64,000 nucleotides of DNA, taken from Xanthomonas fragariae (GTDB taxonomy: Bacteria > Pseudomonadota > Gammaproteobacteria > Xanthomonadales > Xanthomonadaceae). The position numbers were made by a program, and so were the translations under genes. The stretch is from NCBI RefSeq assembly GCF_900183975.1, contig NZ_LT853882.1, forward strand, positions 3,403,501 to 3,467,500, in the 5' to 3' direction. Below, piece after piece: positions 18,257-27,125 of this stretch (its first letter is position 1; every line of letters begins with the position of its first letter). The notes under the pieces are model-generated. The model worked only from the letters and a program-made list of their open reading frames with translations. It was not told where the DNA came from and did no database searches.

Positions 18257-18503
18257 AACCTTCAATCCACTACCAAAAGTCCCTCTACCTATGATGCCGG
18301 ATGTTGGGTTTAAGCAGGAGAAGATATGCACAGAATTGGGACCCGCTCCCAAACGAACCTCCGAAGGTCACTACGTGACGCAATACGTCACCTACTAACA
18401 ACGCCACTATAGTCATTGGGCTGAAGAGACGGATGCCAGGTATCGCAGAACGGGGTACCATCGCCTTAAGTATCCGCCTGGGGATGGTGGACGGGGATCT
18501 CAC
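18257..18503. other. Divergent pilA-pilC intergenic region
   Basis: AT-richer than its neighbours, with no ORF of note. It should hold PilR binding sites for pilA on the left and the pilC promoter on the right; I do not see a clear -35/-10 pair for pilC. Confidence 0.45.
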
Positions 18504-19760
18504 ATGTCAGCAGTGCGTAGTGCAGTCAAGACTAAACCCTCTGTTAAGGCAGAGCAAATGAGCCCGTTTGTATGGGAGGGGACAGACAAACGTGGTGTGA
18601 AGATGAAAGGAGAGCAGACTGCCCGAAATGCAAATTTGCTTAAGGCAGAGCTGCGCCGCCAAGGCATCACCCCGCTCGTGGTCAAACCCCGACCCAAGCC
18701 TCTGTTCGGCGCGGCGGGCAAGAAGGTCACTCCCAAGGATATTGCCTTTTTCAGTAGACAAATGGCGACGATGATGAAGTCTGGCGTGCCCATTGTTGGT
18801 GCGCTGGAGATCATTGGCAGCGGCCAGAAAAATCCACGCATGCGGAATATGGTCGGTCAAGTCCGCACCGACATTGAGGGCGGCTCTTCACTGCATGAAG
18901 CCATCAGCAGGCACCCCGTCCAATTCGATGAGCTATATCGAAACCTTGTCAAGGCTGGTGAAGGTGCTGGCGTCTTGGAAACGGTGCTCGATACCATCGC
19001 CTCTTACAAAGAGAACATCGAAGCACTGAAAGGTAAGATCAAAAAGGCATTGTTTTATCCTGCTATGGTCATGGCAGTAGCATTGCTTGTCAGCTCCATC
19101 CTTTTGATTTGGGTAGTTCCGCAGTTTGAGGATGTCTTTAAAGGATTCGGCGCAGAGCTTCCAGCCTTTACTCAGCTGATCGTGAATGCATCACGCTTCA
19201 TGGTGGCGTGGTGGTGGGCGCTCTTGGTTGTAGTGGTTGGAGCGATCGCAAGTTTTATTTACGCCTACAAACGCTCTCCCGCAATGCAACACGGCATGGA
19301 CAGACTGATTCTTAAAGTGCCGATCATCGGTCAAATCATGCACAACAGCGCCATTGCACGTTTTGCGCGGACTACTGCAGTGACGTTCAAAGCCGGCGTA
19401 CCGCTTGTCGAAGCATTGAGCATTGTGGCTGGCGCAACCGGCAATTCGGTTTATGAGGCTGCTGTGCTTCGCATGCGCGACGACGTCTCAGTAGGCTACC
19501 CAGTCAACGTAGCGATGAAGCAGGTCAACCTGTTTCCCCACATGGTGGTGCAGATGACCGCCATCGGCGAAGAGGCCGGCGCCTTGGATGCCATGTTGTT
19601 CAAAGTTGCCGAATACTTCGAGCAAGAGGTCAACAACGCCGTCGATGCTCTGAGCAGCCTGATCGAACCCCTGATCATGGTGTTCATTGGTACGATCGTT
19701 GGCGGCATGGTCATCGGCATGTACCTGCCCATCTTCAAGCTCGCTTCGGTGGTTGGATAA
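18504..19760 (+). CDS. pilC: Type IV pilus inner-membrane platform protein PilC
   Basis: 418 aa with GGGGA upstream of the ATG. Two GspF domains: the first after KVTPKDIAFFSRQMATMMKSGVP, the second after SAIARFARTTAVTFKAGVP. Membrane segments are visible at ALFYPAMVMAVALLVSSILLIWVV, WWWALLVVVVGAIASFIY and the C-terminal LIMVFIGTIVGGMVIGMYLP. Known: the platform that couples PilB/PilT to pilin extraction. Followed six bases later by pilD. Confidence 0.95.
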   Translation: MSAVRSAVKTKPSVKAEQMSPFVWEGTDKRGVKMKGEQTARNANLLKAELRRQGITPLVVKPRPKPLFGAAGKKVTPKDIAFFSRQMATMMKSGVPIVGALEIIGSGQKNPRMRNMVGQVRTDIEGGSSLHEAISRHPVQFDELYRNLVKAGEGAGVLETVLDTIASYKENIEALKGKIKKALFYPAMVMAVALLVSSILLIWVVPQFEDVFKGFGAELPAFTQLIVNASRFMVAWWWALLVVVVGAIASFIYAYKRSPAMQHGMDRLILKVPIIGQIMHNSAIARFARTTAVTFKAGVPLVEALSIVAGATGNSVYEAAVLRMRDDVSVGYPVNVAMKQVNLFPHMVVQMTAIGEEAGALDAMLFKVAEYFEQEVNNAVDALSSLIEPLIMVFIGTIVGGMVIGMYLPIFKLASVVG

Positions 19761-19766
19761 AACGTA

Positions 19767-20630
19767 ATGGCATTTCTCGACCAGCATCCCGGTCTCGGCT
19801 TTCCCGCCGCGGCCGGACTGGGACTGCTGATCGGCAGCTTCCTGAACGTGGTGATCCTGCGCTTGCCCAAGCGCATGGAGTGGCAGTGGCGGCGCGATGC
19901 GCGCGAGATCCTGGAGCTGCCGGACATCTACGAGCCGCCGCCGCCAGGAATCGTGGTGGAGCCTTCGCACGACCCAGTCACCGGCGACAAGCTCAAGTGG
20001 TGGGAGAACATCCCGCTCTTTAGCTGGCTGATGCTGCGCGGCAAGTCGCGCTACAGCGGCAAGCCGATCTCACTTCAGTACCCATTGGTGGAGTTGCTGA
20101 CCTCGATCCTGTGCGTGGCCAGCGTCTGGCGGTTCGGCTTCGGCTGGCAGGGCTTTGGCGCGATCGTACTGAGTTGCTTCCTGGTGGCGATGTCGGGCAT
20201 CGACCTGCGCCACAAGCTGCTGCCGGACCAGCTGACCCTGCCATTGATGTGGCTAGGCTTGGTCGGTTCGATGGACAACCTCTACATGCCGGCCAAGCCC
20301 GCCCTGCTGGGCGCCGCGGTGGGCTATGTCTCGCTGTGGACGGTGTGGTGGCTGTTCAAGCAGCTCACCGGCAAGGAAGGCATGGGCCACGGCGACTTCA
20401 AGCTGCTGGCTGCGCTCGGCGCCTGGTGCGGGCTGAAAGGCATCCTGCCAATCATCCTGATCTCCTCGCTGGTCGGCGCCATCCTCGGCTCAATCTGGCT
20501 GGTGGCCAAGGGCCGCGACCGCGCCACCCCGATCCCGTTCGGCCCTTACCTGGCCATCGCCGGCTGGGTGGTGTTCTTCTGGGGCAACGACCTGGTGGAC
20601 GGCTACCTGCACTTTGCAGGACTGCGTTGA
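19767..20630 (+). CDS. pilD: Prepilin peptidase / N-methyltransferase PilD (XpsO type)
   Basis: 287 aa with a membrane N-terminus (GLGLLIGSFLNVVILRLPKRMEW) and several further membrane spans. Catalytic aspartates are in SGIDLRHKLLPD and GHGDFKLLAALGAW, the A24 peptidase signature. The cytosolic loop that usually carries two CXXC pairs has no cysteine here (EILELPDIYEPPPPGIVVEP). Known: the enzyme cleaves and methylates prepilins and type II pseudopilins. Loss of the cysteines has been described for the Xanthomonas enzyme, so it is probably functional. Confidence 0.94.
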   Translation: MAFLDQHPGLGFPAAAGLGLLIGSFLNVVILRLPKRMEWQWRRDAREILELPDIYEPPPPGIVVEPSHDPVTGDKLKWWENIPLFSWLMLRGKSRYSGKPISLQYPLVELLTSILCVASVWRFGFGWQGFGAIVLSCFLVAMSGIDLRHKLLPDQLTLPLMWLGLVGSMDNLYMPAKPALLGAAVGYVSLWTVWWLFKQLTGKEGMGHGDFKLLAALGAWCGLKGILPIILISSLVGAILGSIWLVAKGRDRATPIPFGPYLAIAGWVVFFWGNDLVDGYLHFAGLR

Positions 20631-20643
20631 CCGGGGCACGGCA

Positions 20644-21255
20644 ATGAGCGACTTCATCGTCGGCCTCACCGGCGGCATCGCCTCCGGCAAGAGCGCCCTC
20701 GCCGCTGAATTCGAAAAGCTGGGCGTGCCGGTCATCGATGCCGATGTCGTTGCGCGGCAGGTGGTGGAGCCCGGGCCAACCCTAGACGCAATAGCCGAGT
20801 ATTTCGGCAATCAAATCCTGCTTCCGGATGGGACACTGGATCGCCGAGCACTACGCCAACTCATTTTTACCGATACGACGCAGCGGCTAGCACTCGAAGC
20901 AATTACTCATCCAGCCATTCGCGCCAAATTGCAAAGTGCGGCGCTCGCTGCGACCGGCCTCTACGCTATTGTGGCAATTCCACTCCTAGCCGAAGCAGGC
21001 GGACTGGCAAGCTATCCCTGGCTGGACCGCATCCTCGTCGTTGATGTACCGGTTGCGATGCAACATGCTCGCTTGATGCAACGCGACGGCAGCACACCAG
21101 CACTTGCTGATCGGATGATTGCCGCGCAGGCCTCGCGCGAACAGCGCTTGGCCATTGCAGATGATGTCGTGAGCAATTGCGATCAGCTAGAGCTACTGGC
21201 AGTGGAAGCACGAAGATTAAATATGCAATTTCGAACGGCAGCGTTAGGAAATTGA
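20644..21255 (+). CDS. coaE: Dephospho-CoA kinase
   Basis: 203 aa from the ATG giving MSDFIVGLTGGIASGKSALA, with GGGG about seven bases upstream; P-loop GGIASGKS and the following VIDADVVARQVVEPG are diagnostic. Known: phosphorylates dephospho-CoA, the last step of CoA synthesis. It follows pilD by 13 bases, the usual arrangement in gamma-proteobacterial pilus clusters. The 3' half is less GC-rich than pilD and marks the edge of the AT-rich island that follows. Confidence 0.94.
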   Translation: MSDFIVGLTGGIASGKSALAAEFEKLGVPVIDADVVARQVVEPGPTLDAIAEYFGNQILLPDGTLDRRALRQLIFTDTTQRLALEAITHPAIRAKLQSAALAATGLYAIVAIPLLAEAGGLASYPWLDRILVVDVPVAMQHARLMQRDGSTPALADRMIAAQASREQRLAIADDVVSNCDQLELLAVEARRLNMQFRTAALGN

Positions 21256-21495
21256 ATCTTCCACCTTAGAATCCTGACGCAGAATCATGCAGAAAAAATA
21301 TAAATATATTCGAACTAAAACCAATGTATACTACCGCATTGACCAATCTCTTAGTTAAGAAAAACAAACAGCATCACACTAAACAAACAGCAAGATATCA
21401 TTACAAGGATGAAGTTGTGCAAAATTCAGAAGGGGCCATCGCACACTTTTTTAGACTCAAGAAGCCTCTCTCAACCCATCACTTACGCTCAGTGA
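21256..21495. other. AT-rich island border, no confident gene
   Basis: Base composition falls abruptly after coaE. A frame from 21324 (MYTTALTNLLVKK...) runs into a hydrophobic stretch (LRSVIVATFLL) that looks like the start of the signal peptide continued, one frame off, by the next ORF. Confidence 0.4.
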
Positions 21496-21882
21496 TTGTC
21501 GCGACTTTCTTGCTTGATTGCTCTTTCCGTATTTTCTGCAAATGCTTCTGCTGCCTACACTCAAGAGGTTTACTCATTATTTCCCGATTCTAACACTCAC
21601 TATGTTTATGAGGGACACTGTGCAACATGCAGCGAAGCATTTGCGACTTGCGCCGCATTGGCTAACAAGCATGGCTACACGTCTGACCATTGTGGGCATA
21701 GTGGCGGCAATACTGCGACGACTGAAGGTCGACTTGGCGGAGGTTGGTTTTGGGAGCAAAACACAATCAAGGCTTTTCCATTCCATCTTTCGATTTTAAC
21801 ATTTGGCGGCGCTGAGCCTCCGCCAAAGCGAAAATCACTTGGAACGCCAGGATGCCCAGAGCAATGCCTAGGGAAGGTCTGA
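21496..21882 (+). pseudogene. Small secreted Cys-rich protein, 5' frameshift and 3' IS truncation
   Basis: From a TTG right after an in-frame stop: a signal-peptide-like start (SCLIALSVFSANASAA) then YTQEVYSLFPDSN and a Cys/His-rich region with C-x-x-C (EGHCATCSEAFATC, SDHCGHSGG, GTPGCPEQC). The missing N-terminal part of the signal seems to lie in the frame upstream, so I infer a frameshift near 21496. The 3' end runs into the left end of an IS5-type element at 21872. I do not recognise the family. Confidence 0.4.
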
Positions 21883-21982
21883 ACAACGCACCAGACCTCT
21901 AAAATTCGAGCCTGCTGCGTGCCAATAGCGCACAGAGTTGATGCGTACGATACGATTTCTACGGTTTCTTGCGACGTTGGCT
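21872..21982. mobile_element. Left-end fragment of the 1156-bp IS5-type element
   Basis: About 110 bases, from GGAAGGTCTGAACAACGCAC onward, match the left end of the complete element at 61537 almost exactly. The match stops at GTTGGCT, just before the IS3-family element; the rest of the IS5-type element is missing. Confidence 0.85.
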
Positions 21983-22014
21983 CGACGTCCCCCCGCTCTG
22001 AGTAGCGGCCGGGT

Positions 22015-22883
22015 TTAGAGTCCGGGCCTGATGATATCGGTGTTTGTCAGATGTTGGGCATAAGCGGCCGGCGTCATGCCGCCGATTGCTTTTTTGGGTC
22101 GGTCCTCGTTGTATTCGCGTCGCCAACGTTCGATCTCGGTGCGTGCATGCAGCAGTGTTGGGAACCAGTGCTCGTTGAGGCATTCGTTGCGTAGTCGGCC
22201 GTTGAACGATTCGACGTAGGCGTTCTGGTTCGGTTTGCCCGGCTGGATGAGCCGTAGCTGCACACCACGGGCGTGCGCCCAGGCGACCATCGCCCTGCCG
22301 CAAAACTCCTTGCCGTTGTGCCTCGAGGGCAGGCTTCGCGCTCAGTGCGGATCATCTGCGGCAGGCCACGGCTGTGTGCCAGTCGGTCCAGCACGCGCGC
22401 AACGCCGTGTCCCGAGATCGCGCGCTCCACGTCGATGGCGACCGCTTCGTGGGTTGCGTCTTCCACGATCACCAGACACTTGGTCACCCGGCCTTCGGCG
22501 GTGCGGTCGAACACGAAGTCCATCGACCACACCTGGTTGGCCTGCGATGGCCGCAGCAGCGGTTGACGCTCGCCCACCGGTACTTTTTTGCGCCTGCGGC
22601 GCCGGACCTGCAGCTGCTGCTCGCGATACAACCGCTCCACGCGCTTGTAGTTCACGATGCGTCCTTCCTGACGAAGTTTGAGATAGATCATCCCCACGCC
22701 ATAGCGGCGATGGCGATGCGCCAGCGCAAGAATGCGCTCGCGTAGCTCAACGTTGCGGTCTTCGCACGGGCGATAGCGCAGCGCACTGGCGCTCATGCCG
22801 ATCGCCGCCAAGGCGCGACGCTCGCTGGCACCGCACCCGATCCACTCGCGCACCAGCGCACGACGCGCCGGTGCGCTCACCAC
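22015..22883 (-). pseudogene. IS3-family OrfB (DDE transposase), broken by a 23-nt net insertion
   Basis: The N-terminal part (ALRYRPCEDRNVELRERILALAHRHRRYG, then SQANQVWSMDFVFDRTAEGR with the first Asp) and the C-terminal part ([26 protein letters not shown] with the Glu) lie in different frames. The expected RTDNGKEF, holding the second catalytic Asp, is interrupted at 22321-22345 by a foreign stretch containing CCTCGAGG. The frame would normally be reached from orfA by -1 slippage at A6G. Confidence 0.85.
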
Positions 22884-23146
22884 TTTTTTCGCAGCGCATC
22901 CTTGATCAGGTCGTTCTCGAACAGCTGCTCGGCCAGCAACTTCTTCAGCCGCGCGTTTTCGGACTCAAGGTCCTTGAGTCGCTTGGCATCGGGCACGCTC
23001 ATCCCGCCGAACTTGCTGCGCCACAGGTAGTACGAGGCCTCACTGAAGCCATGGCGCCGGCACAGGTCTTTGATCGCCACGCCTGCTTCGGCCTCACGCA
23101 GGAAGCCAATGATCTGCTCTTCGGTAAAGCGCTTCTTCACGTCCAA
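22877..23146 (-). CDS. IS3-family OrfA (helix-turn-helix protein)
   Basis: 89 aa: MDVKKRFTEEQIIGFLREAE, a helix-turn-helix (IKDLCRRHGFSEASYYLWRSKFGG) and a leucine-zipper-like C-terminus (DLESENARLKKLLAEQLFENDLIKDALRKKW). It ends in CGAAAAAAGTGG, an A6G slippery site typical of programmed -1 frameshifting into orfB. It is intact, but the element's OrfB is not. Confidence 0.88.
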   Translation of the reverse strand: MDVKKRFTEEQIIGFLREAEAGVAIKDLCRRHGFSEASYYLWRSKFGGMSVPDAKRLKDLESENARLKKLLAEQLFENDLIKDALRKKW

Positions 23147-23230
23147 TCTCCTCGGGGTAGGGAATTGGACTCCAAACTGAGGCGCTACTCAAAATTGGGG
23201 GGACGTCGCCACCGGCGAGACAAGATTCAA

Positions 23231-23252
23231 TGGGTTTTGTTAGACGCTCTTA
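23231..23252. repeat. Solo terminal repeat of the GAGCGGCTAACAAAAC element family
   Basis: Reading the minus strand, GAGCGTCTAACAAAACC differs by one base from the end at 27932 and closely resembles the MITE ends at 15288/15417. No element body is attached, so it is a scar. Confidence 0.5.
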
Positions 23253-23333
23253 TTCAAAGCGCTTGAGCGCTATGGCAACGGCAAAAAATTTCATAATCTG
23301 CAGCGGGAATTTTTGAGTATAGGAGCCTATCTT

Positions 23334-24861
23334 AGTCGTCCCTGAAAAATCCCCTTCAAGCGCCAAGTGCCGTCGGTGACAGCGGCACGGCGCTCAAGGA
23401 TGACCATCCCATCGCCCGCATCCAGGCACGCAAAAACGCGATCCAGCGCAGCAGCCAACGCAGGTTGTAGCCGGCCACGCAGCCGAGCACGTGCAGCGCA
23501 TCGCCTTGGGCACCTTTCAGCCTGCAGCGACGCAACCGGCAGTCGTCTTTCAGATGTCCGATCACCGGCTCCACCGCCTGCCGTCGCTTGATCCAGCGCC
23601 ATTGCCGTCGCGTCAGCGTCTTGTGCCGTCGCGTCAGCGTCTTAGCCTTGCCGCGATGCAGGACCTGCACGCCATCGACCTCGCGCCCGCGATCGCCCAG
23701 GTCCACGATCGCCACCGTCGGTTCTACGCTCACATCCTGCAGCAACCCGCGTGTCTGCTCCAGCTGCTCGGCCAAGGTATCGCCGTCGTACGGGTTGCCC
23801 GGGAAGCTGCGCGCACCCACGACCAATCCCTTGCAGGCGGTGACCGCAATGCCGACCTTGACGCCAAATTCGTACGCTTGACGCGCCTTGCCCTTGCCGA
23901 TGCATTCCACTTCCGGGGCATGCAATGCGTAGAGTTTTTGTTTGTCCTTCGGACGCTGCGTGTACAGCCGTTGCGCACGTTCCAGCCAGACAGCGATGCG
24001 CTCGCGCACGCCGATGTTTACCTGATCGAGTTTGCGTTGGATGTCGCGCACGAGCCGTCCCAGCACTGTGCGTTGACGTCGCAGGACGCGCCGCATCCGC
24101 TTGAACTGGCACGCATGCGCATACCGACCTGCCTTGCGGCTCAGGGCCGGGCCTTGCCGCGCGTAGCTCTGCCGCAATCCGATGCCGTGCCGCTTGGCCA
24201 GTAACACCAGCTTCTTGCGTGCCACCTCCAGCAAACGGCTGTCGGTCGGATAGGCGATCGCCTTTTCCTGCACCGTGGTGTCCACGATCACCCGCGACAA
24301 CTCGCGTGCGTCCACCGCATGCATAGCATGCGCGGCGTTGATGGTGTGCGCCAGCAGCTCTTCCATCCCGGCCTCACCCAGGCGCTGCCGCCAGCGCGTC
24401 AGCGAGCTGGCATCGCACGGCAAGCGCGTCTGGAACACGACCTCACCGGTGAAGAACTGCCAGTACGGATTCTCCAGCCAGCGCTCGCACACCGCTTCAT
24501 CGGACAGGTCGTAGGCGTGTTTGAGGTAGAGCAAACCGGCAATCAGCCGCACCGGCAATGCCGGCCGACCGCCACCGGCCTGGGTGGCCGGCAAGCGCGA
24601 TGAAAGTGCTTGCTCCAACGCCGCCCACGGCATCTGTTGGCTCAGTCGCGCCAGCGGATGACGCAGATCGATCTGGTTCTCCAGCCGCGAACGAAACAAC
24701 TCGTCGGCGGGTCTGTCTTCGGCAGCAGGACGGCGTGTACGCATGGGCGGAAATTGCAAGAAACCAGCCTTCAGCGTAGCGAACACTGGTAGTTCTGGCA
24801 CGCCGGTGCAGACATCAAGGCCTTGCGGTCGTTGGGTGGTTGGGGGTTTTCAGGGGCGACT
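23334..24861 (-). mobile_element. 1528-bp IS5-family insertion sequence, copy 2
   Basis: Same inverted ends as copy 1 (AGTCGTCCCTGAAAAA and AGTCGCCCCTGAAAA). It is 21 bp longer because of an in-frame tandem duplication in the transposase gene. No target duplication is visible. Its right end abuts the remaining 5' part of the xopD-like gene. Confidence 0.88.
23356..24801 (-). CDS. Transposase of IS copy 2, intact with a 7-residue tandem duplication
   Basis: 481 aa, IS5-superfamily DDE transposase: N-terminal DUF772-type domain (PLARLSQQMPWAALEQAL; RLIAGLLYLKHAYDLSDEAVCERW) and catalytic domain (VIVDTTVQEKAIAYPTDSRL; HVLGCVAGYNLRWLLRWIAF). The segment KTLTRRHKTLTRRQWRW contains a duplicated HKTLTRR unit that copies 1 and 3 lack. 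A patch near 24011-24067 is strongly diverged from copy 1. I cannot assign a registered IS name. Confidence 0.88.
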   Translation of the reverse strand: MPELPVFATLKAGFLQFPPMRTRRPAAEDRPADELFRSRLENQIDLRHPLARLSQQMPWAALEQALSSRLPATQAGGGRPALPVRLIAGLLYLKHAYDLSDEAVCERWLENPYWQFFTGEVVFQTRLPCDASSLTRWRQRLGEAGMEELLAHTINAAHAMHAVDARELSRVIVDTTVQEKAIAYPTDSRLLEVARKKLVLLAKRHGIGLRQSYARQGPALSRKAGRYAHACQFKRMRRVLRRQRTVLGRLVRDIQRKLDQVNIGVRERIAVWLERAQRLYTQRPKDKQKLYALHAPEVECIGKGKARQAYEFGVKVGIAVTACKGLVVGARSFPGNPYDGDTLAEQLEQTRGLLQDVSVEPTVAIVDLGDRGREVDGVQVLHRGKAKTLTRRHKTLTRRQWRWIKRRQAVEPVIGHLKDDCRLRRCRLKGAQGDALHVLGCVAGYNLRWLLRWIAFLRAWMRAMGWSSLSAVPLSPTALGA

Positions 24862-25034
24862 ATTTAAATTCTCCACTTCTGGACAGAGAAAAATAGTCGA
24901 ACGCGCAATGAGAAACCGCCGACGATCCTGCGTCGGCAGTCGATTAAAAACCGTCTTCAATTCATTGAAATCAGGAGTGATTGAAACCCTTTATAAAAAC
25001 CCAGACTTGCTATTGGACATGGCAAAAAAACTTA

Positions 25035-25891
25035 GAGCGTGTTATGAACTTTGCCCTTGTCACGCTAACGTATACGGATGAAGCCTCGTAAGCCTTATTC
25101 CACCGATATTTCCGACGAAGAATGGGCCTTTGCGGCTCCCTATTTGACGCTGATGGACGTGCAGGCACCGCAGCGCAAGTATGAGCTACGCGCGATGTTC
25201 AACGCACTGCGGTGGATCGCGCGCGCCGGCGCACCATGGCGATTGCTTCCCAACGATTTTCCGCCCTGGGAAGCGGTGTATCAACAAACACAGCGCTGGC
25301 TGCAAGCGGGCTGCTTTGAGGCCATGGTCAGTGATCTGCGCTCACTCTTGCGTGTGGCGCAAGGGAAAAAAGGCCAGCCGAGCGCGGTCATTTTCGATGC
25401 TCGCACGCTGCAGTCCACCTGCGAAAGCGGGCCGCGTGCTGGATACGATGGCTATAAACGCAAGAAAGGCAGCAAGGTACACATGGCCGTCGATACGCTT
25501 GGACATCTGCTCGCTGTCCAGGTGACGCCGGCTAATGAGCAGGAGCGCGCGCAAGTCCGATCGTTGGCACAAGAGGTACAACACGTGACCGGTGAAACGG
25601 TCAAGATCGCCTTTGTTGATCAGGGCTACACCGGTCAAGAACCGGCGCAGGCGGCCACGGAAGAAGGCATTGAGTTGCAAGTGATCAAGCTGCAAGAAGC
25701 GAAAAAAGGCTTTGTCTTGCTGCCGCGCCGTTGGGTTGTCGAGCGCAGCTTCGGATGGGCCAATCGTTTCAGACGGCTGGCACGCGACTACGAGCGATTG
25801 CCGGAAACCTTGGCCGGTTTGCACTTCGTCGTCTTCACGATCCTGATGCTTGGAAATGCAGCCACCCTCTTTCAAAGTTCATAACACGCTC
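25035..25891 (+). mobile_element. 857-bp IS5-family (IS1031-like) insertion sequence, copy A
   Basis: Perfect inverted ends GAGCGTGTTATGAACTTTG; a TA dinucleotide on both sides fits a two-base target duplication, confirmed by restoration of the interrupted reading frame. Copy B at 62696-63552 has the same length and appears to differ by one silent base, so transposition was recent. Confidence 0.92.
25078..25884 (+). CDS. Transposase of the 857-bp IS, copy A
   Basis: 268 aa, full length. N-terminal DUF4096-type domain (SDEEWAFAAPYLTLM; YELRAMFNALRWIARAGAPWRLLPNDFPPWEAV) and DDE domain (VIFDARTLQST; VDTLGHLLAVQVTPANEQER; FVDQGYTG; WVVERSFGWANRFRRLARDYER). Fills nearly the whole element. Probably active. 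Confidence 0.92.
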   Translation: MKPRKPYSTDISDEEWAFAAPYLTLMDVQAPQRKYELRAMFNALRWIARAGAPWRLLPNDFPPWEAVYQQTQRWLQAGCFEAMVSDLRSLLRVAQGKKGQPSAVIFDARTLQSTCESGPRAGYDGYKRKKGSKVHMAVDTLGHLLAVQVTPANEQERAQVRSLAQEVQHVTGETVKIAFVDQGYTGQEPAQAATEEGIELQVIKLQEAKKGFVLLPRRWVVERSFGWANRFRRLARDYERLPETLAGLHFVVFTILMLGNAATLFQSS

Positions 25892-27100
25892 TAGCGACAA
25901 CACTCTCGGCGTCAAAGTTGCAACCAATGGTCAGATAACCGAAAAAATTCTTGCGCAATTAGTCGACGAGACAAATGGCGACCTTACTGCCCTTGGCGAA
26001 AAAGTTATTTCGGCTGCCAATGCATCCATACAGACGGCAATCCGTTTCAATTTAAAACGACGTTATCAGCCATCGGCCCCACCCGCCAACAGCCCTCCTG
26101 AATTGATCCAACAGGAACAAAATTCGCCGAACGCATCATTCTTCTCGGGTGTCAGCACGCTATGGTGCGATATGGGCTACGAAGGGGAGCCCTCCACGCC
26201 GCACTCTCCCCCTAAAAGTACGGCTTCGACCTTCAGCGGCCACTCTTCTCTGAATGGCCGCGAATTCGGCCTCAATATACCTTTGGAAGTCGAGCAGCCG
26301 TGCACCCCCCATCGCTATGACGCCATGCACGCAGCTGTGGAGCAGTCGCTCACACCTGCCATGAGCCCCGGCAGGATCGATGTGGACGATATGCCCACGC
26401 CCCAGTCCACAGAAGGCAGCGGACTTCAGGGACTGACGCACACTTCCTGGCTGGGGGACGAACATTTGTATGCCTATACCCAAGCCCTCGCCCACCGATT
26501 GGAAGGAAAGCCTAATGCCCAGTTACTCAACTTTGCCGACCCGCTGCAGGTCGCCCTGCTGATCTCGGGGGACGATAGACAAAAGCACGATGTGCTGCGC
26601 CATCTCGCTGGAGCCGATACCCCGCCCATCGTGTTCCTGCCGATCAACAATCCAGAGTTCCATTGGTCGCTGCTGGTCATCGACTGGCGTACCGGCGAGG
26701 CTTTGCACTACGCTTCCTCGCTGAATCCCGAGCACGCCAAATACGCTACTACGACAGCGCAGTACAGATTGGCCAGCGAGGCGGCCCAAGCCATGGGCAT
26801 CCGCCCCTCTTCTGTCAGGCCAATGCCCATAGCGCAGCAACAGAACAGTCATTCCTGTGGCGACCACGTACTGACTGGAATCGAGGTGTTGGCGCATAGC
26901 GTGATAAAGGGCACGTTTGAAGTAGGACTTGGCAAGGACCTGCGCAACATCGCGCCGGACCGTGGCCGCATCGCCGACCTGCTGACGGGCGCCGAGCAAT
27001 TCCGAACGGAAAGCCTTGCCAGAAAAGCCCCCGAGTCGCCGGTCGAACAATAGAATTAAGAAAAGCAAATGGTGAAGATGATGGGCGTTCCACGTCGACG

Positions 27101-27125
27101 TTCGGCACACCCGCTACGCCTTCGC
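27101..27125 (+). promoter_or_regulatory. Perfect PIP-box match (candidate HrpX site)
   Basis: TTCGG, 15 bases, TTCGC fits the plant-inducible promoter consensus TTCGB-N15-TTCGB. No perfect YANNNT -10 box sits at the expected distance (TAGATC near 27152 is closest). A match of this degeneracy is expected about once by chance in a window this size. Confidence 0.4.

Larger units (their letters stand above)
21989..23202 (-). mobile_element. IS3-family insertion sequence, inactivated
   Basis: About 1.21 kb with related ends CCCCCC...TGAGTAGCG on both sides and ACGT at both flanks (21985-21988, 23203-23206), a possible four-base target duplication. It encodes orfA and a broken orfB on the minus strand. 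Confidence 0.8.
24862..27053 (+). pseudogene. xopD: XopD-like type III effector (C48 SUMO-protease family), IS-disrupted
   Basis: Two parts flank an 857-bp IS: 24862-25034 (RNRRRSCVGSRLKTVFNSLK, then LYKNPDLLLDMAKKL) and 25892-27053 (SDNTLGVKVATNGQITEKIL onward). Deleting the IS plus one TA copy restores a continuous frame (AKKL-SDNTLG). The C-terminus has Ulp1/SENP-type features: WLGDEHLYAYTQAL, LPINNPEFHWSLLVID with the catalytic His, and NSHSCGDHVLTG with the Cys. The expected aspartate in the H-Y-D-S motif is Ala (HYASSLN). The true N-terminus is missing beyond IS copy 2. Known: XopD removes SUMO from plant proteins. Non-functional here, I infer. Confidence 0.72.
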
